Positions 47,436 through 59,606 of a stretch of 64,000 nt of DNA are shown here, piece after piece. The stretch's first letter is position 1; each line of letters opens with the position of its first letter. The position numbers and the translations under genes were made by a program. Origin of the DNA: Piliocolobus tephrosceles (taxonomy: Eukaryota > Chordata > Mammalia > Primates > Cercopithecidae); NCBI RefSeq assembly GCF_002776525.5, contig NC_045436.1, positions 96,921,057-96,985,056 of the forward strand, in the 5' to 3' direction. The notes beneath the pieces are model-generated. The model saw only the letters and a program-made list of their open reading frames with translations, did not search any database and was not told the DNA's origin.

Positions 47436-47737
47436 CCTTTTTTTTTTTTTTTTTTTCCAGACAGTCTAATTTTGTCACCCAGTCTGAAGTACAGTGGCAT
47501 AATTTTTGCTTACCACAACCTCCACCTCCCAGCTTCAAGCAATTCTCCTGCCTCAGCCTCCTGTGTAGCTGGGATTACAGGCATGCACCACCACACCCAG
47601 CTAATTTTTGTATTTTTAGTAGAGATGTGGTTTTGCCATGTTGCCCAGGCTGGTCTTGAACTCCTGACCTCAAGTGACCTACCTGCCACAGCCTCCCAAA
47701 GTGCTGGGATTACAGGCATGCACCACCACACCCAGCC
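47436..47737 (-). mobile_element. AluS, full length, antisense
   Basis: T-tail (47436-47457), then 'cagacagtctaattttgtcaccc' to 'caccaccacacccagcc'. The target-site duplication 'aagattat' is at 47428-47435 and 47738-47745. Confidence 0.95.
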
Positions 47738-47772
47738 AAGATTATTCTTATCTTAGTTTCTTTTCTTTTGAA

Positions 47773-48130
47773 TGTCTATTTTCACGCTACTAATAAAGAC
47801 ATACCTGAGACTGAGTAATTTATAAAGGAAAGAGGTTTAATTGACTTACAGTTCCACACGGCTGGGGAGGCCTCACAATCGTGACTGAAAAAAAATGAGG
47901 AGCAAAGTCAGGTCTTACACAGCACCAGGAAAGAGAACATGTGCAGGGGAACTCCCCTTTATAAAACCATCAGATCTTGTGAGACTTATTCACTATCATG
48001 AAAACAGCACCAGAAAGACCTGCCCCCATGATTCAATTACCTCCACTGGGTCCCTCCCATGACACGTGGGAATTATAGGAGTTACAATTCAAGATGAGAT
48101 TTTGGTGGGGGACACAGCCAAACCGTATCA
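47773..48130 (-). mobile_element. MST/THE1-type LTR, antisense
   Basis: 'tgtctattttcacgctactaataaagacatacctgagactg' to 'cacagccaaaccgtatca', with all standard blocks. No clear target-site duplication remains and no internal sequence is attached. Confidence 0.92.
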
Positions 48131-48329
48131 GTCACAGTCAGTGATTCAAAGTGATCTTAATGTAAATCGTTAAGATGCCCATTTTCTTTGATCTAGTCCT
48201 TGTTCTTCAGTAATTATTAAGTCCCTACATGAAAATCATATTACTGACATCTTGCTAGTCAGAATAGATTAACTTCTCATTGCAATGATTTTTTCAGTCA
48301 TTATTTTTTAATATATGAAATTATTGTGA

Positions 48330-48421
48330 AGTGTTATGAAATTTCCTTGGGTGCATGTAAACATTAAAAGTGCTCAGAACAGTTCATGACACTAAGTGCT
48401 ATTTAAATGTTGGTTATCAAT
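48330..48421 (+). mobile_element. MIR SINE 3' part
   Basis: 'aaaagtgctcagaacagttcatgacactaagtgctatttaaatgttggttat' matches the MIR 3' end. Confidence 0.75.
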
Positions 48422-48639
48422 ACATTCCTTTCTAAATATATAGAGAATAAACCCTAATATGTGTCAAATGATAAAAGTAAGTGTTTGGAAAGAATATATA
48501 GTTTTAATCATTATTTTAAAGTAAGTTAAAATCATGTTGTGCTAGAAGTGCCACAATATTTAATTAATAATCTTAAATTTCATTTTTCAAAAGTATGCTA
48601 TATGTGTGCGTTTCTAATGTGTTCCTTTTTTATAGCTTT

Positions 48640-48830
48640 TGTTTCAAATATCTTAAATGATTTCACTTGATCGCCATTACTACCATCCCATTTTGTAGGT
48701 CAGAAACCAAACTACTGTGAGTGAAAAATGTGCCCATAGTCATAAAGCTGTAAGTAGCAGAACAGTATGTGAGTCCAAGCAATAAATACAGAGTCCCTAT
48801 TCTTAACCAAACTGCCATCCTGCTCTTTCA
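48640..48830 (-). mobile_element. MIR SINE, antisense
   Basis: 'tcccattttgtaggtcagaaacc', 'tgcccatagtcataaagctgtaagtagcagaac' and 'agagtccctattcttaaccaaactgcc' match antisense MIR across core and 5' regions. Confidence 0.82.
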
Positions 48831-49150
48831 AAGATTTATACATTCTCTCATTTCATTCATTTACTGACTTGGCCATTCATTTATTCATTTACTCTATGTA
48901 TAGCTAGATACTACGTATAGCTATATTCTTGGTGTTAGGAATCAGTGGCCAAAACAAATGAAAAATACTGTCAAGAAGCAATTTTTTTCATTTTTAAAAT
49001 ATGAATGGAGATCAAAAGTTATGTACTTACAAATGAATACATAAATTACTTTGTATACATCTTTCATATTTGTCTGAATGCCAAAAGTTATTTCCTCCCA
49101 AATAAATTACTACCTATAATTGCTCATAATGCTTCTACACCCCGTGTACC

Positions 49151-49246
49151 AATCAGTGGACCTTTAGTGGTAATATGTTTATATATAGAAAATTTACAGA
49201 AAACTTTAAAATTTCAAATCTTGAAAAGGAAACAAAGTTTATTTAA
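49151..49246. repeat. Unnamed local repeat, copy A
   Basis: Starts 'aatcagtggacctttagtgg', has 'aaaatttacagaaaa' in the middle and 'ttgaaaaggaaacaaag' near the end. Similar over about 95 bases to 49793-49891. I do not recognise it as a known family. Confidence 0.75.
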
Positions 49247-49792
49247 ATGAAGTAATATTTGAGTAACTAGCCTATTTCTAAGTCATAGGGGAAATTATTT
49301 GCAAGAAGCTTGTGAAGCAAACCCCATAACCCTATCTTGTACCAAATTACTGTATATTATTTTATTTCTAACATAAGTATCTTGCACTAAATTTAAATAC
49401 CGCTTTCCCTTTCCCTGCTGCTATGTGAAGACAAAAATAATTTCTTGTATTTGAATTTTAAATTAAAGTTTATATTCGATAATTTATTTTGCAGTCTAAA
49501 TAAATTTTACCTTGTTTTATCACATAGATTTTGTTTCCCTACACTTAAAGTCATTTTACACAAAGTTATTAGTTGAACCTTTTTGAAATATAATTTCAAT
49601 ATTCCAAGACCTTTTCATGATAGTCAATCGTAGTTTATTTTTATAAGTAGCTGAACAAAATGACCTGATGTGTTGAAGCATCTGTTTTATTATTTTCTAC
49701 TGTCAGAGAGACAACATTGAAAGTGTTAAGGTCTTAGTCGCAGCCCAATTATTTGCCAAAATGATTAAAAATAACCCTTGTTTACATACATG

Positions 49793-49891
49793 AATCAGTG
49801 GGTCTTTAATGGTACCTTGTTTATGCATATAAAATTTACAGAAAATTAAAAAAATGGCAAACCTTGTAAAGAAAACAAAGGTTCTTTAAAG
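49793..49891. repeat. Unnamed local repeat, copy B
   Basis: Starts 'aatcagtgggtctttaatgg', with 'aaaatttacagaaaa' and 'ttgtaaagaaaacaaag'. Same orientation as copy A, 642 bases downstream. Confidence 0.75.
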
Positions 49892-50030
49892 ATATATAAA
49901 GATATAATTTGCTTTAGGAACAAGCAACAGTTATATGGCATTTATTTATTTCTGTGCATTATAACCAAATGTTTCATTAAAAAAAAAAATGTAAGGCTAA
50001 CAGGAATAAAGTTATCTTTTAAAAAGGAAT

Positions 50031-50323
50031 AAGAGGTCAGGCATAGTGGCTCACGTCTGTAATCCCAAGGATTTCCTAGGGAAGCCCAGGCAGACCTATC
50101 ACTTGAGGTCAGGAGTTCAAGACCAGCCAAGACAACGTGGAGAAACTCCGCCTCTCCTAAAATACAAAAATTAGTGGGGCATTGTGGCACATGCCTATGG
50201 TCCCAGTTTCTTGGAAGGCTGAGGCAGGAGAACCGCTTGAACCTGGGAGGTAAATATTGCAATGAGCTGAGATTGGGCCGCTGTACTCCAGCCTGAGTGA
50301 CAGAGTGAGACTCTGTCTCAAAA

Positions 50324-50371
<48 letters not shown>
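50031..50371 (+). mobile_element. AluS, full length, with (GAAAA)n tail
   Basis: 'aggtcaggcatagtggctcacgtctg' to the A-tail, which has become (GAAAA)n at 50341-50366. The target-site duplication 'aaaaaggaat' is at 50021-50030 and 50372-50381. Confidence 0.94.
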
Positions 50372-50376
<5 letters not shown>

Positions 50377-50381
50377 GGAAT

Positions 50382-51971
50382 CTAATGGGTGATATTTTTG
50401 TTAACCTACTTGAAATGAGGAAACTTGAGGAGATCCTCACCGTTTCCCAGCATGTATGCTTATGAAGCATTAGAAATGCTTTAAAAGGCAATCAGGGGCT
50501 TAAAGGATGGGCCTCTCTGATCATTCTTAAAAAGAGCTCCCTGTCTGCAGCTATAACTACATGAATTGCTTAAATTCAAATGAATGGATGAAGTCTTAAC
50601 TGAAAGTCACTGTTAATAGTTGTATTGTTAAGGCTATGAACAGATGTGTGATAGTTTAAAATAACTTTGGGATTCTAGATACACTTGCATTAGTAATAAG
50701 GAAAACACAAGTTTGTCTAGTCTTGTAAACACTACTGATTTTTTTCAAAATTAAAAAAAAAAATGCAAACTGCTAAGTTCCTGCTATTGTTCTTCAACAG
50801 AAAACAAAAACTCATAGCATCTACCAGTGATGACAATGACATCCATTTTACTATTAATCATAGATTAGAAATAATGAAAAACGTAAAGCTATGAGAATCT
50901 TACTAGTGTAAAAGTTTTACCACACATTTTTCAATATCCTCTACTTTTGATGGAATAGTGAGGACTACTTAGTTAATTTCCAATGTATATGCTACAATAA
51001 ATAGTTATTTGTTTGTTAACATTAATTAACACATACATGGTCACAGTGGAAAATATGTTAAAATACAAGAAGAGTTAGATAGAAAGAGTGGTTAGCAAAA
51101 ATGAAGGAGGGCATTTTAAAAAGAGAAGTAATTATTTTTTTAGAAATATGTTGCTTTTGGTCTCTTTTATTTATTATATATATCATCTTGATATATATAT
51201 ACACACATGTATACATATATACATACACATACATATATCAGCTATACATATATCAGCTTGTTACTGATTAGTTGGAGTGCCATCATGAAGGTGTGGGAGG
51301 AAATGGTTCTCCTGAGCACTATGTCACTTCTGGGTGAGGCCACAGAAGGCATCTGTCAGTGGGTCTAGATGGAGCCACTGGAGTTAGACATACAAAAATA
51401 ATGCAAGAAGATATCTCAAAAGTCCAATCTGCAACAGTGATGCTATCAGCAGGACCTCCTGAATAATGGCTATCAACTGTTTATGTCTAAATGATTGCAA
51501 AATTCAAGCTCCTCTCCTTCCCCATGGCCTGGTGGTCGGTCTCTCATTAGCTTTGCAAAGGGGGTTGAATTTGATGGAAGGCCTATTACCATTTAAACTA
51601 TACACTGAAGGTCTCCCAAAGCTCACTTGGCAGCTTGAAGGCTAAAAGCAAGAGGAAGGTGGACTAGATCAGATCTCCCTCACTTCCATAATTTTTTCAC
51701 TGATAAAATTTTTGCAAAGGCAGTTTCGGTTATACATATTTGCAATAATGCTTTCATTTTTTCAAATCTGGTATAAAATTCCTGGATGCCTCACTCTACT
51801 GTATGTTAGCAACGCACTTAAAATCTTCCTCTGTAAAGAAAAACACAAAAACACTAAAAAAGAGTACATTTTCCATTTTTTGTGATCTAAATTCAGTTTC
51901 TATTAAAAGGTAAATATCTCATTGAGTTAATATTTAAAATAAAATTGTTAGAAAAAAATTCAAAGTACACT
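50382..51971. other. 1.6 kb unassigned
   Basis: No gene seen. An AT/AC-rich tract lies at 51172-51260. 51270-51690 is less AT-rich; its end ('tggactagatcagatctccctcacttcc') is faintly like an ancient SINE end. Nothing firmer. Confidence 0.45.
51172..51260. repeat. TA/TACA-rich low-complexity tract
   Basis: Alternating TATA and TACA units with a repeated 'atatatcagct' (two copies near 51233-51258). Confidence 0.85.
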
Positions 51972-54223
51972 GAGAAATAATAAAGATGACATTATAACGG
52001 ATCCCACAGAAATACAAAAGATTCTCAGAGAATGCAAAAAACAACTTTGTTCACCCACATTAGAAAATATAGATGAAATTGATACATTCCTGGAAACACA
52101 CAATATTCAAAGATTGAATCAGAAAGACATTAAAACCCTGAATAAGCCAATATTAAGCTCTGAAATTGAATCAGTAAATGAAAAAAAACCTACCAACCAG
52201 ACAAAAGTCTTAGACCAGATGGATTCACATCCAAATTCTACCAGACATAGAAGTAAAAATTAGTACCAATCCTGCTGACAGGGCTCCAAAAATTAAGGAA
52301 GAGGGCTCCTCTGTAACTCATTCTGTGAAGTCAGCATCAGCTTAATACAGAAATTTGGCAGAGACACAATGAGAAAAGAAAATTTCAGGCCAATATCTCT
52401 GATAAACGTAGATGGAAAAATCAGCGAAAACCTAGCAAACCAAATCAAGCAGCACATCAAAAAGTTAATACACCACAATCAAGTAGTCTTTATTCTTGGA
52501 ATGCAAGTCTGGTTCAACGTGCATAATTTGATAAATGTGATTACCACATAAACAGAAGTAAAAACAAAAACCACTTAATCATCTCAGTAGACACGAAAAA
52601 ACTTTTGATAAAATCCAACATACCTTACGAAAAAAACCCTCAAGAGACTAGTCATTGAAGGAACATACCTCAAAATAATAAGGGCCATCTATCACAAACC
52701 CACAGCCAACATTATGCTGAATAGGCAAAAGCTGAAAGTGCTCCCCTTGAGAACCAGAATAAGACAAGGATGCCCACTCTCTCCACTCCTATTTAACATA
52801 GTACTGAAGTTCCCAGCCAGATCAATCAGGAAAGAGGAAGAAATAAAAGGCACCCAAATAGGGAAAAAAAAGATCAAACTATCTCTCTTCACTGATGATA
52901 TGATTCTCTCTACCTAGAGAACCCTGAAGATTCTACCAAGAGGTTCCTAGAAATTAGAAACAATTCTACTAAGGTTTCAAGATGTAAAAATCAATGAACA
53001 AAAGTCTGTAACACTTCTATACACCAAAAAGATCCAAGATAGGAGTTAAATCAAGAACACAATCCCATTTACAATAGCCATAAAGAAAGTAAAATACCTA
53101 CGAATATAGCCAGCTAAGGAGATGAAAGATATCTACAAGGAAAACTACAAAACACTACTGAAAGAAATCAGAGATGATACAAATAAATGGAAAAGCATTT
53201 CATGCTCATGGATTGGAAAAATAAATATCATTAACATTACCATTCTGCCCCAAACAATGTGTACTTTCAATGTGATTCTTATCAAACTACAAATGTCATT
53301 TCTAACAAAATTAAAAAAACAAAACAAACAAACAAAAAAAAACACTATTCCAACATTCATATAGAACCAAAGAAGAGCTTTAATAACCAAAGCAATTGTA
53401 AGCACAAAGAGAAAAGACAAAGGCATCCCATTACCTTGACTTCAAACAATACTACAAGGCTACAGCAACCAAAATATCATGGTACTGGTACAAAGCAGAC
53501 ACACAGACCAAAGGAACAGAATAGACAATTCATGAATAAAATTGCATAGCTACAACTATTTGCAATTTGATAAGGCTAGCAAAAATAAGCAATGGGAAAG
53601 GTATTTCCCATTCAATAAATGATGCTGGGATAACTGGCTTGCCATCTGCAGAAGAATAAAACTGGACCCTTACTTTTCACCACATACAAAAATTAACTCC
53701 AGATGGACTAAATAGTTGAATGTAAGACCCCAAATCATAAAAATCTTTGAAGAAAGCCAAGGAAATATCTTTATCCACTTGGGCCTTTGCAAATAATTTT
53801 TGGCTAAGTACCCAATTGCAAAGGAAATAAAAATCAATTACAAGGAAATACAATCAATTGCAAGGAAACAAAAATTAACAAGTGAAACCTAATCAAACTA
53901 AAGAGCTTCATAGCAAAATAAACTACCAACTGAGTAAACAAACAGTCCACAGAAAAGAAGAAAATATTTGCAAACCATGCATCCAACAAAGGTCTAATAT
54001 CCAAAATCTATGAGAAACTTAATGAAATCAACAAGCAAAAACAAATAACCCCATTAGAAAATGAGCAAAGAACATGAACAGATGGTTCTCAAAAGAAGAC
54101 ATGCAAGTGACCCATAAACATATAAAAAATGCTTTTTATCCATAATAATTGGAAAAATGACAATCAAAACCACTATTAGATACGATCTCACAACAGTCAG
54201 AATAGCTATTATTAAAAAGCCAA
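51972..54223 (+). mobile_element. LINE-1 ORF2 and onward, sense, first part
   Basis: A 5'-truncated L1 starting just upstream of the reverse transcriptase ('gacattataacggatcccacagaaatac'). RT sequence is visible: a broken frame at 52714-52917 contains 'TRQGCPLSPLLFN'-type sequence (here with I-R-Q-G) and the catalytic 'FTDD', where Thr replaces the usual Ala. Many stops and frameshifts make it inactive. It is interrupted by an AluY at 54224 and continues at 54554. A local triplication of 'caaggaaa...caatt' units lies at 53816-53880. Confidence 0.92.
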
Positions 54224-54543
54224 GGCCGGGCGCGGTGGCTCAAGCCTGTAATCCCAGCACTTCGGGAGGCCGAGGCGGGCGGATCACAAGGTCAGGAGAT
54301 CAAGACCATCCTGGCTAACACGGTGAAACCCCGTCTCTATTAAAAAATACAAAAAACTAGCTGGGGGAGGTGGCAGGTGCCTGTAGTCCCAGCTATTCGG
54401 GAGGCTGAGGCAGGAGAATGGCGTGAACCCAGGGAGGCGGAGCTTGCAGTGAGCTGAGATCCGGCCACTGCACTCCAGCTTGGGCGACAGAGCGAGACTC
54501 CGTCTCAATAAATAAATAAATAAATAAATAAATAAAATAAAAT
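54224..54543 (+). mobile_element. AluY, Old World monkey type, full length
   Basis: From 'ggccgggcgcggtggctcaagcctg' to a (AAAT)n tail. It carries both 'ggctcaagcc' and 'gagatccggccactg', the cercopithecid AluY variants. The target-site duplication 'aaaaagc(c/t)aa' is at 54214-54223 and 54544-54553, within L1 ORF2. Confidence 0.96.
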
Positions 54544-54553
54544 AAAAAGCTAA

Positions 54554-55143
54554 AAAAACAAAACAAAACAAAAAAAACAAAACAAAACAGGAATGCTTAT
54601 ATGTTGTCAGTGGGAATGTAAATTAGTTCAATTACTGTGGAAAGAAGTTTAGAAGTTTATCAAAAAACTTAAAATTCCCATTCAATATAGCGATCCCATT
54701 ACATTACTGAGTATATAGCCACCAAAATAGATCATTATACCAAAAGGGCATGCACTTATATATTCATCACCATGGTATTCACAATAGCAAAGATGTAGAA
54801 TCAGCCTAGGTCCCTATCAATGGTGGATTAGATAAAGAAAATGTAGTAAATGTACACCACAGAATACTACATAGAAATTAAAAAAGAATAAAATCTTTGT
54901 CCTTTGCAGCAACATGGATGAAACTGGAGGCCTTAATCCTAAACAAAGTAATGCAGGAACAGAAAACAAAATACGGCATGTTTCCACTTAAAAGTAGAAG
55001 TTAAACAATAGATACTGCAGACTGCTAGATGGAAAAGGGAAGGAGGGAGGTATGGGTTGAAAATCTACATAAGGTACTACACTCCCTACCTAGATACAAT
55101 ATTTCTATATAACAAACCTTATATCTAAAATAAAAGTTTAAAT
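54554..55143 (+). mobile_element. LINE-1 3' part, sense, second part
   Basis: Continues the 51972 element: 'gttgtcagtgggaatgtaaattagttca', 'ctatcaatggtggattagataaag', 'aacatggatgaaactggagg' and the 3' UTR to about 55143. Divergence is greater than in the L1PA copies here, and the 3' UTR fits L1PB/L1MA age. Confidence 0.9.
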
Positions 55144-55219
55144 TTGAAAAGATTTAAAATTTCATGATTGTTAATCATTAAAATATTGACATTTGAACAT
55201 TTAAACTGAAGTCACTTTC

Positions 55220-55533
55220 TCTTTTTTTTTTTTTCTTTTTTCTTTTTTTTTAGATGGAGTCTCGTTCTGTTGCTCAGGCTGGAGGGCTATAGCGAGATCT
55301 CAGCTTACTGTATCCTCTGCCTCCTGGGTTTCAGCAGTTCTCTGCCTCAGCCTCCGGAGTAGCTGGGGTTACAGGTGCCCACACCACTCTTTGCTAACTT
55401 TTTTTTTGTATTTTTGGTAGAGACGGGGTTTCACCATCTTGGCCAGGCTGATCTTGAACTCCTGACCTCGTGATCCACCTGCCTCAACCTCCCAAAGTGC
55501 TGGGATTACAGGTGTGAGCCACCATGCCGGGCC
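55220..55533 (-). mobile_element. AluS, full length, antisense
   Basis: T-rich tail, 'agatggagtctcgttctgttgctcaggctgg' to 'gccaccatgccgggcc'. Confidence 0.93.
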
Positions 55534-56244
55534 ACTACAGTCATTTTTTAAGCCTAAATAATTATACTCTTGATTTACTTTACATAGTAAAATCTTAATT
55601 AGAGGAAAGTGTTAAAAATATATATTGATTTTATAGAATAAATATAGAAGCAGAAGCTTGTAGAGTTTCAAATTGTAAACTTAGCTTTGCAACAATTTTG
55701 GTAATTTAGTAACATTTTTACCACATAAAGATAGATTTCTTCTTGTGCCATAAAATATCACCTTGGATTCAACTAGTAGGTGGAATCCTACCTTCCTTTC
55801 TTTTTCCTTTGAGACAGTTTAGAACCTAGTTTGGATGTCCTTCTTTAGTTAGGTGTCTCCTTTGAGGGTCACTGCCTTCTACATTGTCTTCTATCTTTGG
55901 TTCAGAAGTAATACTTTATTATAAGTTGCAAAATCCCTGTTTTTTTTTTTTTTCTTAAGATATATTATGGACAATTATTTATTGACCCACTCTATAAAAA
56001 ACGTGGAATTCAATTCATATTATAATAGTAATGTATATGTTGATGAAATTTTCTGTCTCAGTAATAGAAACCTCTTGCCACACACACTAAAGTCTATGAA
56101 TTGAATTAGGTGAGGCATCTCCTCTACTCTGTGTTTATACCTCTTCTCATTAAGTGTCCAGGAAACAATGGTGTGATTGTTATCTCTCAGAAACTCACAT
56201 TTGTGCTAATGATTCCTGGGACTACATAGAATTTATACCACAGG
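55534..56244. other. Unassigned AT-rich DNA
   Basis: Nothing recognised. Confidence 0.5.
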
Positions 56245-56400
56245 AGAAAGACCACTGGACTGCCAATCAAAATACTTAGATTTATATCTTGTCTTTGACT
56301 CCTCTGGTCAGAGACAAGAGGCAGTTAGTAGTTCCCCACTAACTCTGGTTAATGTTTCTCAATTAAATAGGGAAATACGTAAATAATTTGTGCCTAGAAG
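56245..56400 (+). mobile_element. Probable MIR SINE
   Basis: 'gagaaagaccactggactgccaatcaaaatacttagatttatatcttgtc' follows the MIR 5'/core pattern. The 3' half is eroded. Confidence 0.6.
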
Positions 56401-57424
56401 TCTGTGTCAATGAAATCTTAATGTGTGATTAATCTTATTAGGTCATAATCTTATTAAGTCTTAATTTATTAAGTCATATATATGATGTCACTTATCTCAG
56501 AAAGGCAAGGCAAGGCATTTCTAAGATGGATGACATGTATCTATGACTTAATAAGAGTGACACACTTTTCCAGAACATTCCAAGTCATCTTGAGGAATAA
56601 TGGCAAAGAAGCCCATTACACTTGTATGGATTTCCTGTTAACTGCTAAACTGACAAAGAAAGATTTGACGTGACCTTAAAGATTTCAGGGGCAAAGTAAT
56701 AAATACTCAGCTTCAAAGATGGCAAATATTTTGGTAAGCTTAACAGCTGAAAAATTATTTGACCCAGAAGATGATGTTTTATTTATTTCCAATGCTTTAA
56801 TCTCTCCATAACTTCTCTCTGAATCTCATAGTTGTATTTTTTAATCCAAAAATATAGTCAAACTCCTGAAAAATATTACTGATTGAATAGTTGGTAAATT
56901 CCCACTTATTCCAGGGATAAAGTAATATATGTGCCTATTTTTAGTTTCCTTGGCTTGCCTTTATTGAAAAGGTCTGAGGATACTAAACTTTGACTCATGG
57001 CTGTGTGTAAATTAGACTCATTATTGTAGCAGTGCTCCAAGAGAAATGCACCCAGCCAGCATGACTCCTCTAGATGTTGTTTTTATCAGTCTGGAGAGAA
57101 GTAATAAAGCTCAGAACAGAGGCATAGGCAATGTGTGGGCAAAAATATATGGTTGTTTGAACATTTCAGACAGCAGAAGGCTCAAATTAGGAAATTAGTA
57201 GTTATGTCAAGAAAGAAAGAAAATATTTAGAATGATTTGCAGATTTTAGGCTTGGAATACTGGTTGAATGATAATGGCTATATTTGGGGTATAATAGAAA
57301 AATATTTAGGTAGGGAGAGAATTATATATTAGTAGACAGATTTACCAGTGTCCAAGTGATATTATTATATGATATGCATTAATGTAGTTACATATATAAC
57401 TATATATACACTGTGGGTAGCCAG
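56401..57424. other. 1 kb unassigned AT-rich DNA
   Basis: Nothing recognised. Confidence 0.5.
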
Positions 57425-57625
57425 AACTACATTGTGATTAAGAGTACTGACTCTGGGACAAATCTACCTGGGTTTGCATCTCGGTGATACATATGACTAA
57501 TTTGCAGAGAACCTTGGATAAATTCCTTGCCCTCCTGTTTCATTTTCCTAAAAAATAAAAGGATATAAGGATGTTATATACACCACTATATTTTGGAGAG
57601 AGTTCAATGAATAATATTTGTTAAA
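57425..57625 (+). mobile_element. MIR SINE
   Basis: 'gaactacattgtgattaagagtactgactctgggacaaatctacctgggtttgcatctcgg' and 'aaccttggataaattccttgccctcctgtttcattttcctaaaaaataaaaggat' give a nearly full-length MIR in sense orientation. Confidence 0.87.
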
Positions 57626-58576
57626 ACATTAAATTTATGCACAGAAATTGGCAAAATCTATACACATTTATTGAATAAACTAAAATTTGGTTACAATTTA
57701 TATCAGTTGCTTTATATACTTGTATATAAAGCTTACCATTGAAAAATTATATAACAGTTATAAATTCCATTCTAAGTGATTTGTTCACAAAGTACATTTA
57801 CATAGGGATAATATTACTAAATCAAAGAATACACAGGTGAATAAACTGAAATGCAAATCATTAAAAATGTGAGACTAGATAGTGCTATTAACTCAACAGA
57901 GTAAGTTTACCACAATTCTTTTGCAACAAAAGTGGTAAGAAGTTACTGAGGTTTGGGGGTATCGTCAAGAAAATTAAAAAAAATCTCTATGAAGTGATTT
58001 AATATTGAACTGAAGAATATCAATTAACTTTTATCTTTTCTTTATGATTCTGCACCTTTTGTCACAAGTAAATGGCTCCATAACAAGTTTCATCCTTGAT
58101 GTCAGTAAAAGAAAATAACAACCAACTAGTTTCCATTTCCAGTGATTCACAGGAAATGAGTATAATTTGTATCAGGAATAATTTATATTTGATATAGAAA
58201 GGAACTTAATGAATGTGAAATGAATGTAAAATTCATTTAATGAAAGTAAAAAAACTTCAGAAATATTGTTGAGTACTCTTTCTTAAGCATTTTTTAAAAT
58301 AGAAAAGTCAGCTCATAGTAAATTGGGAGAAAAAGTCAGTGATGGTTCTTTGATACTAGTTCTTTAGTAAAGAAGATATGATAGTAATATTAATAAAATG
58401 AAATATATTAATGCACTGCTAATAAAATAATAGCAAACAAGAGTTAAACAATACGGAATAAAGACATACTAAGCATCACAGCAGATTATCACATGATCAA
58501 TGTAACATTTGCAATAATATTTGTGTAAAATGCTTTTAAATAGGGTTGCCTAAAAAAGTCTTTACACTGTTTACAT
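57626..58576. other. Unassigned AT-rich DNA
   Basis: Nothing recognised. Confidence 0.5.
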
Positions 58577-59606
58577 CCAAAATTGACAAATGGGATCTAA
58601 TTAAACTAAAGAGCTTCTGCGCAGCAAAATAAACTATCATCAGAGTGAACAGGCAACTTATAGAATGGGAGAAAATTTGTGCAATCTATCCTCTGACAAA
58701 GGGCTGATACCCAGAATCTACAAAGAATTTCAACAAATTTACAAGAAAAAAACAACCCCATCAAAAAGTGGACAAAGGATATGAACAGACACTTCTCAAA
58801 AGAAGACATTTATGCATCTTACAAACATATGAAAAACAGGTCATCATCACTGGTCATTAGAGAAACAAAAATCAAAACCATAATGAGATGCCACCTCACG
58901 CCACTTAGTATGGCGATCATTGAAAAGTCAGGATACAACAGACACTGGAGACGATGTGGAGAAATGAGAACACTCTTACACTGTTGGTGGGAGTGTAAAT
59001 TAGTTCAACCATTGTGGAAGACAGTGTGGCAATTCCTCAAGGATCTAGAACCAGAAATATCATTTGACCCAGCAATCCCATTACTGGGTATATACCCAAA
59101 GGATTATAAATCATGCTGCTCTAAAGACACATGCACACATATGTTTATTGCAGCACTACTCACAATAGCAGAGACTTAGAACCAACCCGAATGCCCATCA
59201 ATCATAGACTAGATAAAGAAAATCTGGCACTTATACACCATGGAATACTATACAGCCATTAAAAAGGATGTACTCATGTCCTTTGTAAGGACGTGGGTAA
59301 AGCTGGAAACCATCATTCTCAGCAAACTATCACAAGAACAGAAAACCAAACACTGCATATTCTCACTCATAAGTGGGAGTTGGACAATGAGCACACATGG
59401 ACACAGGGAGGGGAGCATCACACACACTGGGGCCTGTTAGGGGGTGGGGGGCTAGGAGAGGGATAGCATTAAGAGAAATACTTAATGTAGATGATGGGTT
59501 GATAGGTGCAGCATACCACCATGGCATGTGTATACCTATGTAACAAACCTGCACATTCTGTACATGTATCTCAGAACTTAAAGTATAATACTAAAATAAT
59601 TTAAAA
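58577..59606 (+). mobile_element. L1PA 3' end, 1.0 kb, sense
   Basis: 5'-truncated within ORF2 ('ccaaaattgacaaatgggatctaattaaactaaag'). It includes the ORF2p C-terminal Cys-rich region ('HCWWECKLVQPLW' in the frame 58781-59179), then the 3' UTR with 'acactggggcctgttagggggtgggg' and the terminal 'gcataccaccatggcatgtgtatacc'. Poly(A) is replaced by A/T-rich sequence. Stops break the frame, and it is non-functional. Confidence 0.95.
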
